Below, one piece after another: positions 33,441 to 46,500 of a DNA stretch of 64,000 nt; position 1 is the stretch's first letter, and every line of letters starts with the position of its first letter. The notes below the pieces were generated by a model. The model searched no databases. It saw only the letters and a program-made list of their open reading frames with translations, and was not told the origin of the DNA. A program made the position numbers and the translations under genes. Source of the stretch: Blastomussa wellsi (Eukaryota > Cnidaria > Anthozoa > Scleractinia > Plerogyridae); NCBI GenBank assembly GCA_947652115.1, contig OX393567.1, forward strand, positions 2,240,614 to 2,304,613, in the 5' to 3' direction.

Positions 33441-36400
33441 CCTAAATGATAACAGACTCTAACATCACCAGTACAGTTCAGGTTGATTTTAGCCCGAACA
33501 GGATTAATTTAAAGAGGCTTTTCAAAGACAATTATTTAATTTAATAAGTACAAAAATGAAAATAAGATTGCAACGGTAAAAATCCACTTTAAGGACCCAA
33601 AAGAATATTTACTGGTACACTAATACTTAATTAGCTATGGCACTTCATGTTTCCCGAACAAATCCTGAGTCTCTCAATTCCCAGCAAAATGTTCAGATTT
33701 CTGGAAGAATTATGTTTTTCTCCCAAAACAGGCCCGAAACAGACACTCCCATAAATGTGGTATAAGAAAGAGAAATTTTGGTTTAGACCTCAAGAGACAA
33801 CAAGACAATTTAATATTATTTTGTTTATTTAAATCATAAGTGTGTTTAAAATAAATCATTATACCATACAAACAATCCTGTCCACGGCATCTGTGACCAA
33901 ACTAGAAAGAAATATATTTTTAAAGTCCCTTTTTGCCACTATAAAGGCAATAAGAACATTATATTATGCCAAATATTGGCCTGTTTAACTCTCAGCCAAG
34001 GGTAGATGCAAAAAACAAGCACCAAAACCATTATTCTTCACTGCATATTCTAACTGCTTTGCAAAATCAACACTTTAATCACAAAATGTGACTGCCAAAT
34101 GTGCAGGCTATTATGATGTCGACAATGATATTGCAATTAGCAACTTCAATCCAATAAATTATGGCAAAGCCATGGTTAAAAATATTCCTTTGATTTCTCA
34201 AAGGAATTTAAAACTATTAAGAAAGAGCAAACCGTTCCAAATTTTACACTGAATAAAACAGATGCATACGATGATAGTTTAACTAGAACAAAAGCTAGCA
34301 TCAAAGATCTTTCTCAGTGTCCAGGGTGGTCTCTGTAGGTAATGACTATGTAATTGTTAATAATAATAAAATTATAACCATGAATGATCAACTTCTTTTA
34401 CGTCCTCATCAAAGATAATATCAACTATATGCGGCTTTGCCTGTATCAAAATACAACCTTTTGACTTTCTGTTTTCATTGCACTTCAAAATGTGTTATAA
34501 CACCTTGCCATTGAAAATCTAGTTACTTAGTACCATTAAAACTTAATCAGTGTTTTATTTTCACACTACCAAACCTACAAGATTAATATAATCACTTCAA
34601 CTTACCATACACAAATAAAATATACAAATGTCCCCTTAGACCTGACAACCACATGAACTATAAAACTACTTCAATTGACCCAAGCTACAACCATTATAAT
34701 TAAAGATTTTTTAAAAAAATTATCTGGACTAATATTAACACGAAATGGAATCTAAGTGTGCTTAACATGCACTACATATATAATTATATCAGGCTTCAAA
34801 TGTAAACACTCTGGGATAGCAAAAAGAAAACTCTTCTGTATTATGCAAAACAGGCTAAAGGAAGCCAAGTTTTCAATTGGCTTTGACTTAGTTCCATTTT
34901 TTGCAGGGCTCAAGGCTATAGGAAGTCAACTAGAAACAGATGAGAAAAAATTTTGTTTTGGCTAGCCATTTGGTTTACTGAAAATGCCAGGCCTCTGTGT
35001 ACTTGTAGAAGGAAGCCACAGTCTGATGGAAATTTGAGTCTGAGAGAACAGAACAAGCATGTAGCATGTATTGACATTTGCACTGTTGACACACTTCAAA
35101 GAATCTAATATACTGTAATGCCCTAAAAAGTAACATGCTGAAATCAGTAAAAGTAAAATGAGTAATAAAATTATTTCAAACCGTCTCCATTATGAAAGCG
35201 ATGAACAGTAGAAACTGCTGCTTGCCAATGATTAGTTACATACAAGTTGACATGGTTTTGCAAGTAAAAACTGATTTCGGCTAGTAATGTCAAAGTCATT
35301 ACTAACCTTAACCACTGGGTTAGTTAAACCTCAAAAGTTACTCTCGAGACCCAACTTTTATGAAACAGAGCAGCTTCTTTATGGTACATAACCTGAAAAA
35401 CTTGTTCTTCCCTACTTGTATCTAAAACCTGTTTCATACAGCTATTTCTGTTTCTTGGAACTTAACCTTTTTGACTATTTTTATCTACAATGGATACACC
35501 AGTCCAACAATATTTCTTTTGCTGACTCATCTATGTAACTGAAGCCCCAATGAAGATAGGCAAACAATTATAATACAATTATCATCACTTATTGTGTCCG
35601 TTAATGTGCCGTGGATATAGAATACAGTATCAGCTCTCTCAGTAAATACTTATGTCAAAAGCTCTGTGCCACTATATTTTTGAAATGTAATTAACATATA
35701 CTTTTGCAAACATGTACGTTTTATACCACTGGGTAATAACTTTTAAAAGCACTCTAACAAGGAATTTAATGTAAGTTGTACAACTCACATAAGCAGCCAG
35801 TACTCCACCCCTTTGAGTCTGCCTGCTTCAAAAGGTTACTTACTGTAGAAGCTAACAGTGATAACAACTCCAGCTTTTTTCAGGTTATGGAAGACTAGAT
35901 TGCACCTTTTTTGAGTCCCAGGCAGAATAATTTGACAGTACAATTTGACAATTACATTATCATGTTTTACTGTTTTTGGAGGAAATAGCAATACAGGCTC
36001 TCTGCGACCTGCGGAAACTGGGCGCATTTTCCACTAAAACTTTTATAATCATTATGGACTATGACTCAAAGAATACCAGACATGGCAAAGCACTAACAAA
36101 TAAGCAAATGCGGCCAATTTTGTGCCCCTGATAACTATTAAAAGTTATTTTTGGTGGTTTGAATGCTTAAGATCTTAAGTGAATTTGTATAGAAAACATT
36201 GTTGAAACATTTAAACCACAAATTTCATTTTTCATTGGTTAGAATCCCTAACATTGCTTCTTTGCAAATTTCACCATGCCTTATTTACATTTCCGATATT
36301 TCTGAAGTCTTATGGTCCATAATATATCAGAATTTTTCATGCAAACACCATGTTTCCCAGACACAAATTGCCTATTAGATCACAAGTTATAAAATCATGT

Positions 36401-36978
36401 TGAATGCCAGTGAAAGATTAATATGTGAAGAGTAAATGGACTAAAAATTTGAGTGAATGGAAGGAATACACACAACTGTGTACAACAAGAAAACATTGTC
36501 CTTTTCTTTGAGCAACCAACAACTTTCAACAACTTGTGACCAATTTCATTGCTTGTAATCCTTCTCAGAAGAAACCACCCTGACGTTGGACTTTCAAGAA
36601 TTACTGGCAATTTCTTTGCCTGTTTTCTCTTGAGCCCTATTCTAAAAGAAAAGCCCTGATTATGAAACTAATACATATTGTTTTAAGAGGCATTATCGTT
36701 GTGATTTAGGAGTGTTTAGGCCAATTCTGTGCCATAATAGTTGGTTTAGTATTTTTTCAGAGATGGCTAGAGAACTTGAAAAATAGTTGGCAATTTTTTT
36801 CAATTTTCAATCCACTTCCATCCTCGCAATCCGTAAATGGTTTCAATACAGTAATATAGTCTTAGATACCAAACATAAACCATCATTTTTGGTTTTCATT
36901 TGAGTGAAGACACGTTTTAGCTTTTTAAAGTGTTAATAAAAAATTGTGACAACGCCCCTTTAAAACTATTGTTCTTAA

Positions 36979-37376
36979 GACGGTTTCCGCAGAACATTCG
37001 AGCAATGATGGCAAAAGTAAAGTTACCAAAAAATCTCATAGCATGGTAATATTTTAACTAAAGGTAAGAAGATCTTATCAAGACTAAAGCTCTCAAGCTG
37101 ACCCCGCGAGAGAAAATTGAATTTGAAGTTATCCATATTTCAGATAAAAGGGACCTTTCGCATTAGTTGAAAACACAACAACACACGCTTTGAGCATTCT
37201 TACGAGATTTGGCATTAAATTTCTCAAGAATGCGTGGGGATTTAATCGCGGGGTCACCTAGAGAAATGAATTACAGTGAGATGTTTCAAATAGTATTCAA
37301 AAAATTACCAAGTTGTGAGTAGATATTTGGTAAATAATTTTTTCACTTATTGCTCGAACTTTGAGCGGAATCCGTC
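36979..37376. mobile_element. MITE bounded by TTAA
   Basis: TTAA at 36975-36978 is followed by GACGGTTTCCGCAGAACATTCGAGCAAT-like sequence, and its diverged reverse complement ends before TTAA at 37377-37380. Inner segments are also inverted (GACCCCGCGAGAGAAA / GATTTAATCGCGGGGTCA). TTAA duplication suggests piggyBac-type mobilisation. Confidence 0.6.
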
Positions 37377-37400
37377 TTAATAGCTACAATAATATCAAGA

Positions 37401-40184
37401 TTAGATACCATCTCCTATTGGTGTGATCTTGGCAACTTCTGTTACGCCAACCACTTCTTCAACAACTTCTTCCTGTATGATTACATCTGGCTCTATCTGC
37501 TCCTGGTTTAATGCCTCTTGTATTAGTTCCAATGGGTTTATTTCTTGCACTTGCACGGCTGCCATGTCTTGATTTGCGTTCTCGGCTTCACTTATTTCCA
37601 CTTGCACAGTCGCACTTTCTTCCACAACACTTGTGTGACTTTCATCTGTTGCACTGAGCTCAGAAGATTGTCCATTTGTTTGCAATGTAGGGGGGGTTCC
37701 AGTGCCGACAGACACTTTGTACAACGAGTCAGTCATGGTACCAACTGACGACATCAGAGCAGCCTGGTCGATACTGTTGCCTGGTAACTGTTGGTTGCTT
37801 TCAGTGTTGGTTCCCACTGTTGTTTTCCTAATTTCCTCCGTTGCTACAGCAACTGACACTTTGGGTGGGAAGAACTGGCCAGGTATGGCCTGCATACCAG
37901 GTGGGAAAGTGTTCATAGGCCTTGCCAAGCCTGCAGCAGTTGCAAATGGCATACCCATGCTTGGGATTGGACTGCCACCCATGGTACTCAGGAAGGTACT
38001 CATATGGGGAATCGTGGCACTGGAGTTTGAAGCAGCAACCGTCCCTGGTATTTCTGGGTGGTTGACAACATTGGGTCTCACAGCCATCTCACTCCCAGCA
38101 ACTACTGTTGGTTGACTTGAATCTTGAAGAGTTGGTGCTCGCTGTGTGGCACCAACCTGAGTTGTTTCATTACCTCTGACCTGGGAAGCCAGTGCTGACA
38201 GCATGGATGACATAGGAGTGCTGGTTGGAGGCAGGTTGCTTAGGTTTGCTAGCATTTCAGCAGCAGACGTAGTTCTCTTCCGACCCCTTCTCCCTCTAGG
38301 TTTAGGTGAAGCTGCACTTTTGCCTTTGGAATCAGGACAGCTTGGATCACTTCCATCCCCTGAAGCAACAACGGCAACTGTCTCAACCGTCACACTTTCT
38401 GCTATTGGAACTGAAGCTACCCCTGTATTGACACTAGGACTTGGTGCCCTAATTGGAGTGGCCACCGCACCTCTTATGTCTGGAAAGGCTTGGACTTGAC
38501 CAGCAGGGCCTGTCATGGGCATGGGTGCGAGGAATGCTACACCCTGACCTGTTCCCTGGATACCTTGCATAGGAGCAATAGGAAGAAGGGTGGAAATGCT
38601 GTGCAAAATCTGACCATCCTTGGTCATAGTTGGAGCCATGCTGCTAAACGTCTGCATTCCAGGAAGGACCCCAGCTTGTGACGCTGACAGAAATGCACCC
38701 TGAGGGGCCATCCCTGGCATAAGTCCCTGCATCCCAGAGAAGGGCACTCCGGCCACAGTGCTTGCTTGTACACCAGGTAAGGTTTGACCTGCAGTTACAG
38801 GCATCCCGGGAAGTAGAGTACCTTGAATACCTGGCATTGACATGCTGTACAATGTACCAGATCCTGGTGGCAGTCCTTGTAGAATAGTTCCCTGGGGACC
38901 AAGAACAGGCATTCCCGGAGGTAAGGTCCCTTGTGTTACATTTGTTGATGTGACGGGAAGACTTACGAGCTGAGGTGTGGAAGCGGGCGGTTGCACTAGA
39001 GCCTGTGTGTTTTGAATGACACCCGGTGCCACAACAGAAGCGGCTGGATTTACTTCTACTGTTACAGCAACTGGACCTTCAATGCGAGAAGTATTTGGCA
39101 TCAGAGCGGCAGCGGCCGCGGCAGCTTCGACGCTGTTTAGCGATGCGACCTGGTTCACGGCTGCTACAAGGCTTGCTTCTGGACTTAAATTGGATTCCAC
39201 CGGTTTTATTACTTGTGCTTGCTTGTTTTTAATGCCTTGTATGACCGCTTCACTAACTCCCTTTGCCTGAGGGGTTGTTGACCGCTTTCTGATACCTAAT
39301 CGCTCACGCCGTCTTCGTTGTCGCTCACGATTTCCTTTCCGAATTATCTCTAGTTGCTCGTTTGTCATGGTTTCCTTTCGTTTTCGTCTCCATTCGCGAT
39401 ATCTCGCCCTCAAGGCTTCAATTTGATCGCTGCTCATCCGTTCTTTCTGCTTTCTTTTCAACTCGCGTTGTTTTTCCCTCCTGGCCGTGACCTCATCGTC
39501 AGAACCGTGCATTTTCTTCTTTTCACGCTCTCTAAATACCCGCTTTGTCGCGACGTCTTCGGGCGATTTGTCAGTTTGTCTCTTCGGTTCTCGCGTTCGC
39601 CGCTTTTTCCCCTCTGCCCTCGTTTCTGACGTTTCTGTGGGATCTTCAGTTCCGTTTTCTTGAGGTTTTTCATCGATAACTTCTACCTCACTGGCAACAA
39701 CAAGAACACTGCTTTCATCTGAAGCGCCATCAAATTTCGAGTTATTGTCGTGACATGGTGGCGAAATGGCGTTGTTTGCTGAAGAGATGGTGTCCGATGA
39801 AATTTGTTCTGTTGCCCCTTCCTTTCTCGATTTTTGCCGCGTTCTCGTTGATCTTTTCGGTCTTGTTACTCTGGGAGTTTCTTTATCTAATTCGTCTGGT
39901 ATTTCTGTCTCGACTTTCAGTGGTAGCGTCACTTCTACAATCGCACAACCCTCAGACAGCAACTCAAGATCATGGCTTGCGTCCACGTCGTTACTGGTTG
40001 TCGATGGCGCTTCACTCTGGCGTGACATTCTTAGTTTTTCGCGCCTTCGTCGCTGTCTTTCTCTGTTCAATCTTCGAATTCTTTCCGTTCGACTCTCGCC
40101 TGATGTTTCTGCGATGGATTCCAGTGTGTCTGTCTCCTCGTTACTCACTGTTGCATCCGTACTGTCATTAGCTTCGCTATTCAT
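37401..40184 (-). CDS. STPR-like repeat protein, 927 aa, single exon
   Basis: One open frame from ATG at 40184 to TAA/TGA at 37401. Residues 205-227, 228-250, 251-273 and 274-296 are four consecutive 23-residue units, each with a polar/acidic start and a basic end (for example RREKQRELKRKQKERM, RRKRKETM, RERQRRRRERL). A fifth similar unit lies apart at 29-51. The 23-residue period and the number four match the STPR (score-and-three peptide repeat) DNA-binding domain known from silkworm FMBP-1. About residues 625-640 carry PRGRRGRKR, an AT-hook-like motif. The middle is rich in Met, Pro, Gly and Gln (repeated LPGMP, GIQGT) and the C-terminus is acidic. I infer a DNA-binding regulator; no name can be given. 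The upstream neighbour PACSIN is divergent. Confidence 0.75.
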   Translation of the reverse strand: MNSEANDSTDATVSNEETDTLESIAETSGESRTERIRRLNRERQRRRREKLRMSRQSEAPSTTSNDVDASHDLELLSEGCAIVEVTLPLKVETEIPDELDKETPRVTRPKRSTRTRQKSRKEGATEQISSDTISSANNAISPPCHDNNSKFDGASDESSVLVVASEVEVIDEKPQENGTEDPTETSETRAEGKKRRTREPKRQTDKSPEDVATKRVFREREKKKMHGSDDEVTARREKQRELKRKQKERMSSDQIEALRARYREWRRKRKETMTNEQLEIIRKGNRERQRRRRERLGIRKRSTTPQAKGVSEAVIQGIKNKQAQVIKPVESNLSPEASLVAAVNQVASLNSVEAAAAAAALMPNTSRIEGPVAVTVEVNPAASVVAPGVIQNTQALVQPPASTPQLVSLPVTSTNVTQGTLPPGMPVLGPQGTILQGLPPGSGTLYSMSMPGIQGTLLPGMPVTAGQTLPGVQASTVAGVPFSGMQGLMPGMAPQGAFLSASQAGVLPGMQTFSSMAPTMTKDGQILHSISTLLPIAPMQGIQGTGQGVAFLAPMPMTGPAGQVQAFPDIRGAVATPIRAPSPSVNTGVASVPIAESVTVETVAVVASGDGSDPSCPDSKGKSAASPKPRGRRGRKRTTSAAEMLANLSNLPPTSTPMSSMLSALASQVRGNETTQVGATQRAPTLQDSSQPTVVAGSEMAVRPNVVNHPEIPGTVAASNSSATIPHMSTFLSTMGGSPIPSMGMPFATAAGLARPMNTFPPGMQAIPGQFFPPKVSVAVATEEIRKTTVGTNTESNQQLPGNSIDQAALMSSVGTMTDSLYKVSVGTGTPPTLQTNGQSSELSATDESHTSVVEESATVQVEISEAENANQDMAAVQVQEINPLELIQEALNQEQIEPDVIIQEEVVEEVVGVTEVAKITPIGDGI

Positions 40185-41784
40185 TTTTGCACAAGATATC
40201 GCATATCAAACCATCCAAAGTATAAACACGCCAGAAAGCAGGACCACGTCACGCGATAAACTAAAGGCCTTTCGACCAAACTTTTACGTTTCTTATTCGC
40301 ACAGATCAAAAAACAAATCTTTGAGGAACTGCTGTTTGCTTATTGGGTGCGAATTCAAAGTACAAAGGGCTTGAAAACAGACGATTTTGGCGTCTAGGTG
40401 GCCATATTGGGAATCAGTCAATCAAATTTTTGAAACCTCGGGAAGAGACGAGCCTCGCTTCCATACCGGGGTGTGACGCGTTTGTTGAATGGCAGTGCAT
40501 TGTCACATGTCTACCAAATGTAACAGGAAGGCCGGTTATGAAAAATATTTAGCATAAACTGCTGTGGTCTCGATACTTTTACAGGCTTAGTTAGTTCTCG
40601 TATTAGGAATCATAGCTTCTCTATCGATTCCCCGATTTGGTACGCGAATGAAATGTGCAGAAGTTATGTGACGCTGAAGCGTGATATTTCACACTTGGCT
40701 GACTGTTTTGACATCCCCGACGTAACGAAGTATTTGTTATCGGCTCGCACCCAGCCGGATGTTCACATACTTCGGAATGAATTGATCATGATAATGCGAT
40801 TTTGCGTGATCTTTTGTTTTATCTCTTTTCAAATTCTCAACGTAACGCAGAGAGCAATTGCCTTCGTTCCTTTTCGTATGGAAATTTCCAAACTTTACAA
40901 GCTTGGGCTATTTTAATATATTAAAGATCAATAAAAAGTTCCCGCATAATGAAATTGCGGTTAATTGTCTTTGTTGTCCCGAAGAGTGCTATCCTATGAA
41001 ATTGTCCATTGCGATTATATCATGCATGTAACAAAAGCATTGGTGTGAGCGTGTGTTGTTCATGTCGATGTTGTTATCCAAAAGTCGATAACCAATAATA
41101 CGAGTAATAGGAGTTGGGGGTCATGACATGGGCTCAACATCACAGATACAAATCACAACTAAAGTAAAGATGTTAGCAATTATTAGACAGGAGCTATAAA
41201 GTGATCTGTTACAAAAGAACCGAGGAACTATCCGGAATTATTTTATACGGGATTATGCAGATAAATGTGCCGAGCTGTCAACAGGGCGAAAAAAAGTAAC
41301 GCCTGAGTACAGGCCAGTTTTTAGGAACTATGAAAGAAGGATATAACCTTGCACGGGCATATTTTTTTCCAGAATCAGGCTTTTATTGTACACAATTTAT
41401 TTTTATTTGTTCCCTGAAAATGCACCTTCAAGGGGAAACTGACGGAAAAGCAACCCACCCCTATCCCCTGTTCCAAATTCCCAGGTGAGCCCTCGCGATC
41501 GTGTTCGCTCAAAAGAAAACTTTCTGTTTTTATAATCAGTATTTTTCCCTGAATATTTTTTCTCTGGCGCAAAACCAAAACATTTATTTAGTTTCAAAGT
41601 GCTTGACCTTTCTCGCAGAAATCTAACCAAAATGCCCGCGTTTCCTTGCCAGCGTTACGTTACAAACAAAATTTTTGCGCATGCGGACGCATTCACGCCA
41701 ACCCACACCTTCAAAATACAAATGATACAATGTGAGTGTACATTGAGCAAGGAGAAGTGAAAATTCGCGTTTTTAAAAGAAGCT
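40185..41784. other. Divergent intergenic region STPR-like gene / PACSIN
   Basis: About 1.6 kb between the two start codons, holding both promoters. Short frames only. No TATA box or repeat is obvious. Confidence 0.45.
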
Positions 41785-43517
41785 ATGTCCATAAGAGGCA
41801 CTCCACGAGGCTCTGATGAGAACCTGCAATACAGCGCTGCCAGCGACAGTTTTTGGGACGTTGGAAATTTCAAGCGGACAGTCAAACGTATTGACGATGG
41901 TGCAAAATTATGCGACGAGTTAATGAAACTTGTGACCGAAAGAGCAGAGATTGAGACGAAATACGCCTTGAAACTGAAAGCTTGGTCCAAGAAATGGGAA
42001 GAATGTATAAGAAACGGGCCAGAATACGGCACAATGGAAGCTGCCATGCGAGGAACAATCACCGAAGCCGAGTCAAGAGCTGAGATACACATGCTGTGCC
42101 GAGATAAACTCGTGGATGAAGTCCACGAGTCAATAAAAAAGTGGAAGAACGAGAATTACCACAAAGGAATCTTTCAGTGGAAGGAAACTAAAGAGGCCGA
42201 AGAAGGTTTTACCAGAGCTCAAAAGCCTTGGGCAAAGCGACTTAACAAAGTTGAACGGTCAAAGAAGGCATTTCATAATGCTTCGCGGAACACAGAACAA
42301 GCTCAGAGGTTGGAGAATGAAACGAGTACTGACACGGATGCAAAATCAGCTGATAAACTTAAAAAAGTTCAAGACGCCACGGAGAAAGCGAAAAGAGAAA
42401 TGGAAAAATGCAGGGAAAAGTACGAGTTACGTTTGGACGAAATCACCGCGTACAATTCTCAATATGAGCGCGACATGATACAAGAGTTTGAAAAATGTCA
42501 GGAAAATGAAGACCAACGACTCGTGTTTTTCAGAGACACTCTACAGCGGTATCACAAATGCCTGGATATTTCGGGAAGCCGTGAGTAAGTAGAAGAACCA
42601 CAACAATTTCCTTTCAACTTCGCGTCTGTTGGAATTTGTGGGATTTTTGTCATTTCGGGAGCTCTTGTGCTTTTTTGTTTTGAATATAAATCATATTGTA
42701 AACGTGCACTAATGTACATTTAATGCTATCTTCATTGCATTTATAACACGTGTCGTTTATCCAGATTATTATTAACTGATTATTGTACGAATGTATACAA
42801 TACGTTCCCTTGCAAAGCAGTATTTAGAAAATGTTTCGAACCATTTATATTAAGCTTAATTGAAAATTTCCACCAGGAAATGAGTGCCTTTAATTTTGTT
42901 TAACTGCTCGTCAGTGAATCGGGAATGCAGTTTATTCTGAATCAGTTATGTAATTTAAAGTACTCAAATCGATACTAAGAAATTAAATCCACTATTTTTA
43001 TAGGCCCTATCCTATTTAACCTTCCTTTAAAAGATAATTAATTAATTCCTCCTCTAATTGTCCCATGAATATGACTAAAAGATTTGAAAATACCACATTT
43101 ACCCTCTGAAGTGCTACAACTGGTGATATTACTGGTAGCTAACATTGATATTTGCTTGTTGTCTTTATAAATGTTATGATATTTGAGAGATCAGTGCCCT
43201 GAAAAAGCACCGCAAACAAAAGATAAAAAATTTCCATATCACCACAGTGCTCAGTGGAGTAAATATGTTATGCATGGGAAATAATCTATGTTCTTAACAG
43301 GGCTTGGAAAAATTGCTGCCAAGTACTAGTTGTGGGGACAAGTTGATTTTCTTGCTTCTCACTTGTCAGTGCACTTTGATTTGGCAAGCAAAATTTGATA
43401 GCAGCTTGTCCAAGTAGGAAAGTTGGAATTCAATTTTTTAGACTAGTGTGAATGAGTCACCATTGGCACAACGGTCCATTGCTCCATGATGATGCTAATA
43501 ATATACATGAAAAAATT

Positions 43518-43553
<36 letters not shown>

Positions 43554-46500
43554 TGTAACATCAGTGCACAAAGTGTAATGCCAGCGTAAATTTCACATCA
43601 AAATTCTGGATGATGATTGCAAATGTTTTAAACTAACCGCTTTCAGTTCGTAGCATTGTCGGTTGATCTTCAGCAGCCAGTGTCAAATCCAAGTCAAGTG
43701 CTCGCTTCGCCTTCCTGTCTGAAATAAGATCTTCTGGCACTTCCTCCAGGCAGATTTTTTCATCTTTGTATTATTAATAAGTAATCATACGGTTTTTCTT
43801 GTTCGATTTGGAATAGGCAGTTTCCAAGTTCCCTTTTCCCTCCAGTTTCAAAACAAGTCTTAAGTGCGAAACTATTCATATGGAAATGAGCTCATTTTGC
43901 ATGAGGATGAAGATATATATATATATATATATATACGGACTTTTCACTCCCAAGATCTAAGATTATAAGAAACATTATGCAGGTAAAACACATTTTCATA
44001 TGAACGGTTTTGCATCTAGACTGTTTTGACACTGAGGCAAAGAGAACTTGAAAGTGGCCTATTAAATTGTACTTGTGAGTTTTTCAAAAAACTGAAATTG
44101 CACTGAGTGAGTTTTTGAAAAACTCACTTGTATGATTGCCTATACAAAACCAAAACCAATACAAATTACTTTGAACACTCAATAATTTTTTGAAAACCAA
44201 TCTCTGCCTTTTTTGAGTTATTGACATGTTTTTGTCCTTAGTAACTATGCACTAGCCTTTCCTGAAAGATTCAAATAACTTAACAATACCCTTTGTCTTT
44301 GCAGATTTGCAGGTATTTTTGTCAACATGAACCTAACATTCCAGAAAGCAGATGCGCAGGCTGATTTGGATTGGTGGTCACGTAACCATGGAACAGGCAT
44401 GCCGCAGAATTGGCCAGTATTTGAGGTACATTGTTGTATTCTGCTCTTGTTACTTGCATGATTCCCTCCTTGTATTTTGTTTCCAGACGCCATTGTGATT
44501 TAGATAGATAGCTTGAGAGAGTTGTCAATTATTTTTCACTATGACAGGGCTTCAAATAACAGTTGGGTATCGGGCAATGGCTGACCAGAATTTGCCAGCA
44601 TGTCCAATGAAATCCTAATTGCAGACAATGTGCTTTCCAATACAATCGCCAATGTTTTGCATTGACAGCATTTTGTAAGGGCGTTGGTAAGGGCGACATC
44701 ATTACTGTTTTGTCCAATCAAAATGGTGACTTAGTCGAACACATGTTGTTTCGCAGGAAAAAAATTATCTGAAGTTGTTGTTGTTGATATTACGCTGTAT
44801 TTGTTTAAATGTTAGACATTTAGAATCAGTATAGTTTAATCATAGGGAGTTAACATCTTCAAATGACAACAATGGCAAGAAAGGTATCTGAAAATGACTG
44901 GGATTGGTTTAAAACCTAGAACATTACTCAGGTTCTAGTTTCAAGTTTTTGTTATGTTTGGTAAATACAAACTTTAATATCTGCTTTATATTTGGAGACT
45001 TTGCACAGTCCCATCGAGGGTGTTAGAGCAAGTACATAGACTATATAAACCCATGATTTCAGCTGTGCTGTCAGCAAGAAGAATGTGATCAACCTGTATC
45101 CCACTGTACAGTTTAACTTAAGGCGTGAAGAGGGCCCCAGGGATGAATAGTGGTACACGAATCTGCAGATTTGTGCAATTTGTTGGCCAAGTCCATCAAT
45201 CCATTGGTATAAATTTGCACTCTAATCTGGATTGATTGGAACCTTTCTGTAGTATAGATTCACTGCAACAGTTGGCAGATGTGGTTATGGCATTTCCAAT
45301 ATATAGACTGGTTGTATGGGTGTTGTTCAAAAAGTCCAGCATTGAGACCGAGATTGACCAAAGATTCGTGATCAAGACTTGGTGAAGCATCCATGATTGA
45401 AACATCTTGATACAGAGTCTGGAAATTACGAGCCAAAATTCTAAGCTAATCCGTGACCCACTGTATTTTCGAAATCAAAGAATCCGCTAAACGTATCACA
45501 AAACTCATCAATCTGTACACTTTTCAGGGCAAATCTATCATTCCATAATCCTATTCAATCCCTAAGTGAAATTTGGAAAACATTTTGTTGATGGGAATCA
45601 ACAGAAATAGATGCCATCTTGTACAACCCTGGACCAAACTTGCAATATTTCCTTATGGCTGGATTCCTAATAATATTATTGCTTTATCCATGTACAGGAA
45701 TGGAAAAATTCTGTTCAAAAGCTACACAAAAGAACATTATTCAGAAATAGTCCAGCACACCTGAAACACAACACATTGCTTCCGAACTTATCATCAGCAA
45801 TTCCAAGCCCTGTGGAGCCACTTAACGAATTGCAAATTCACGGGGAACATGACTTTGTGCGGGATAGTGAAACAACAGAATCTGATAATCTCATTAGTTT
45901 TAACACGGATGAATGTTTTATTGATGGAGCTTTTTATGACAGCATTGATTCAAGAACTAGTTGTATTGGTGATGCATCAATTAACAATGTTGTGAACATT
46001 GAAGAACAGCCACAAAATGGAAACTTTTCAGCTATTGCAGAACCTGTAGAAAGTATGTGCAGTAGCAGTGGTACAGATATAGTTTATGCTGAAATACTGG
46101 ATGTGTCAGTCAGAAACGAGGTAGATAGAGACTGTAGGTCACAGGAGAACCCACTGTTAGGCGACCTGTCTTTTCAGCAGCCGCCGAATTATAATAATGA
46201 ACTGTTAGAATATGTTCACATGGAGAAAAACAGGCAGACAGACTTAGGTCAGGTAAGAAGTAACTTTACAGGGTTTTCAAAAATTTTGTAATAAGTGGCT
46301 ACCGATAGTAGAATAGGAGGTTGTGATGGTAAAAGGTGACTTCCCTTGAGGGGTCTGGGGGCTTGCCCCCACAGAAAATGTTGAAATCTAGAAGCTTGGA
46401 AATGCAATTTCCAGAACTCCTGGGCATCACAAAGATAGCTGTAGAGAAGCCTTATAAGTGGCAGTAGACCGCTGGTAACCGGCTTTTATTGAAACACCTG

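Larger units (their letters stand above)
32839..37400. other. Intergenic between APAF1 5' end and the STPR-like gene
   Basis: The APAF1 promoter must lie just right of 32838; no TATA box is evident. 33652-33740 is an interspersed repeat shared with 2238-2326. Two MITEs lie at 33216-33440 and 36979-37376. The AT-rich stretch 34000-36900 contains no gene that I can see and may partly be the 3' untranslated region of the next minus-strand gene. Confidence 0.5.

Noticed and set aside
39766..40374. 202-residue plus-strand frame
   Set aside because: Antisense shadow of the STPR-like gene, with repeated Ser/Leu from reading its complement.
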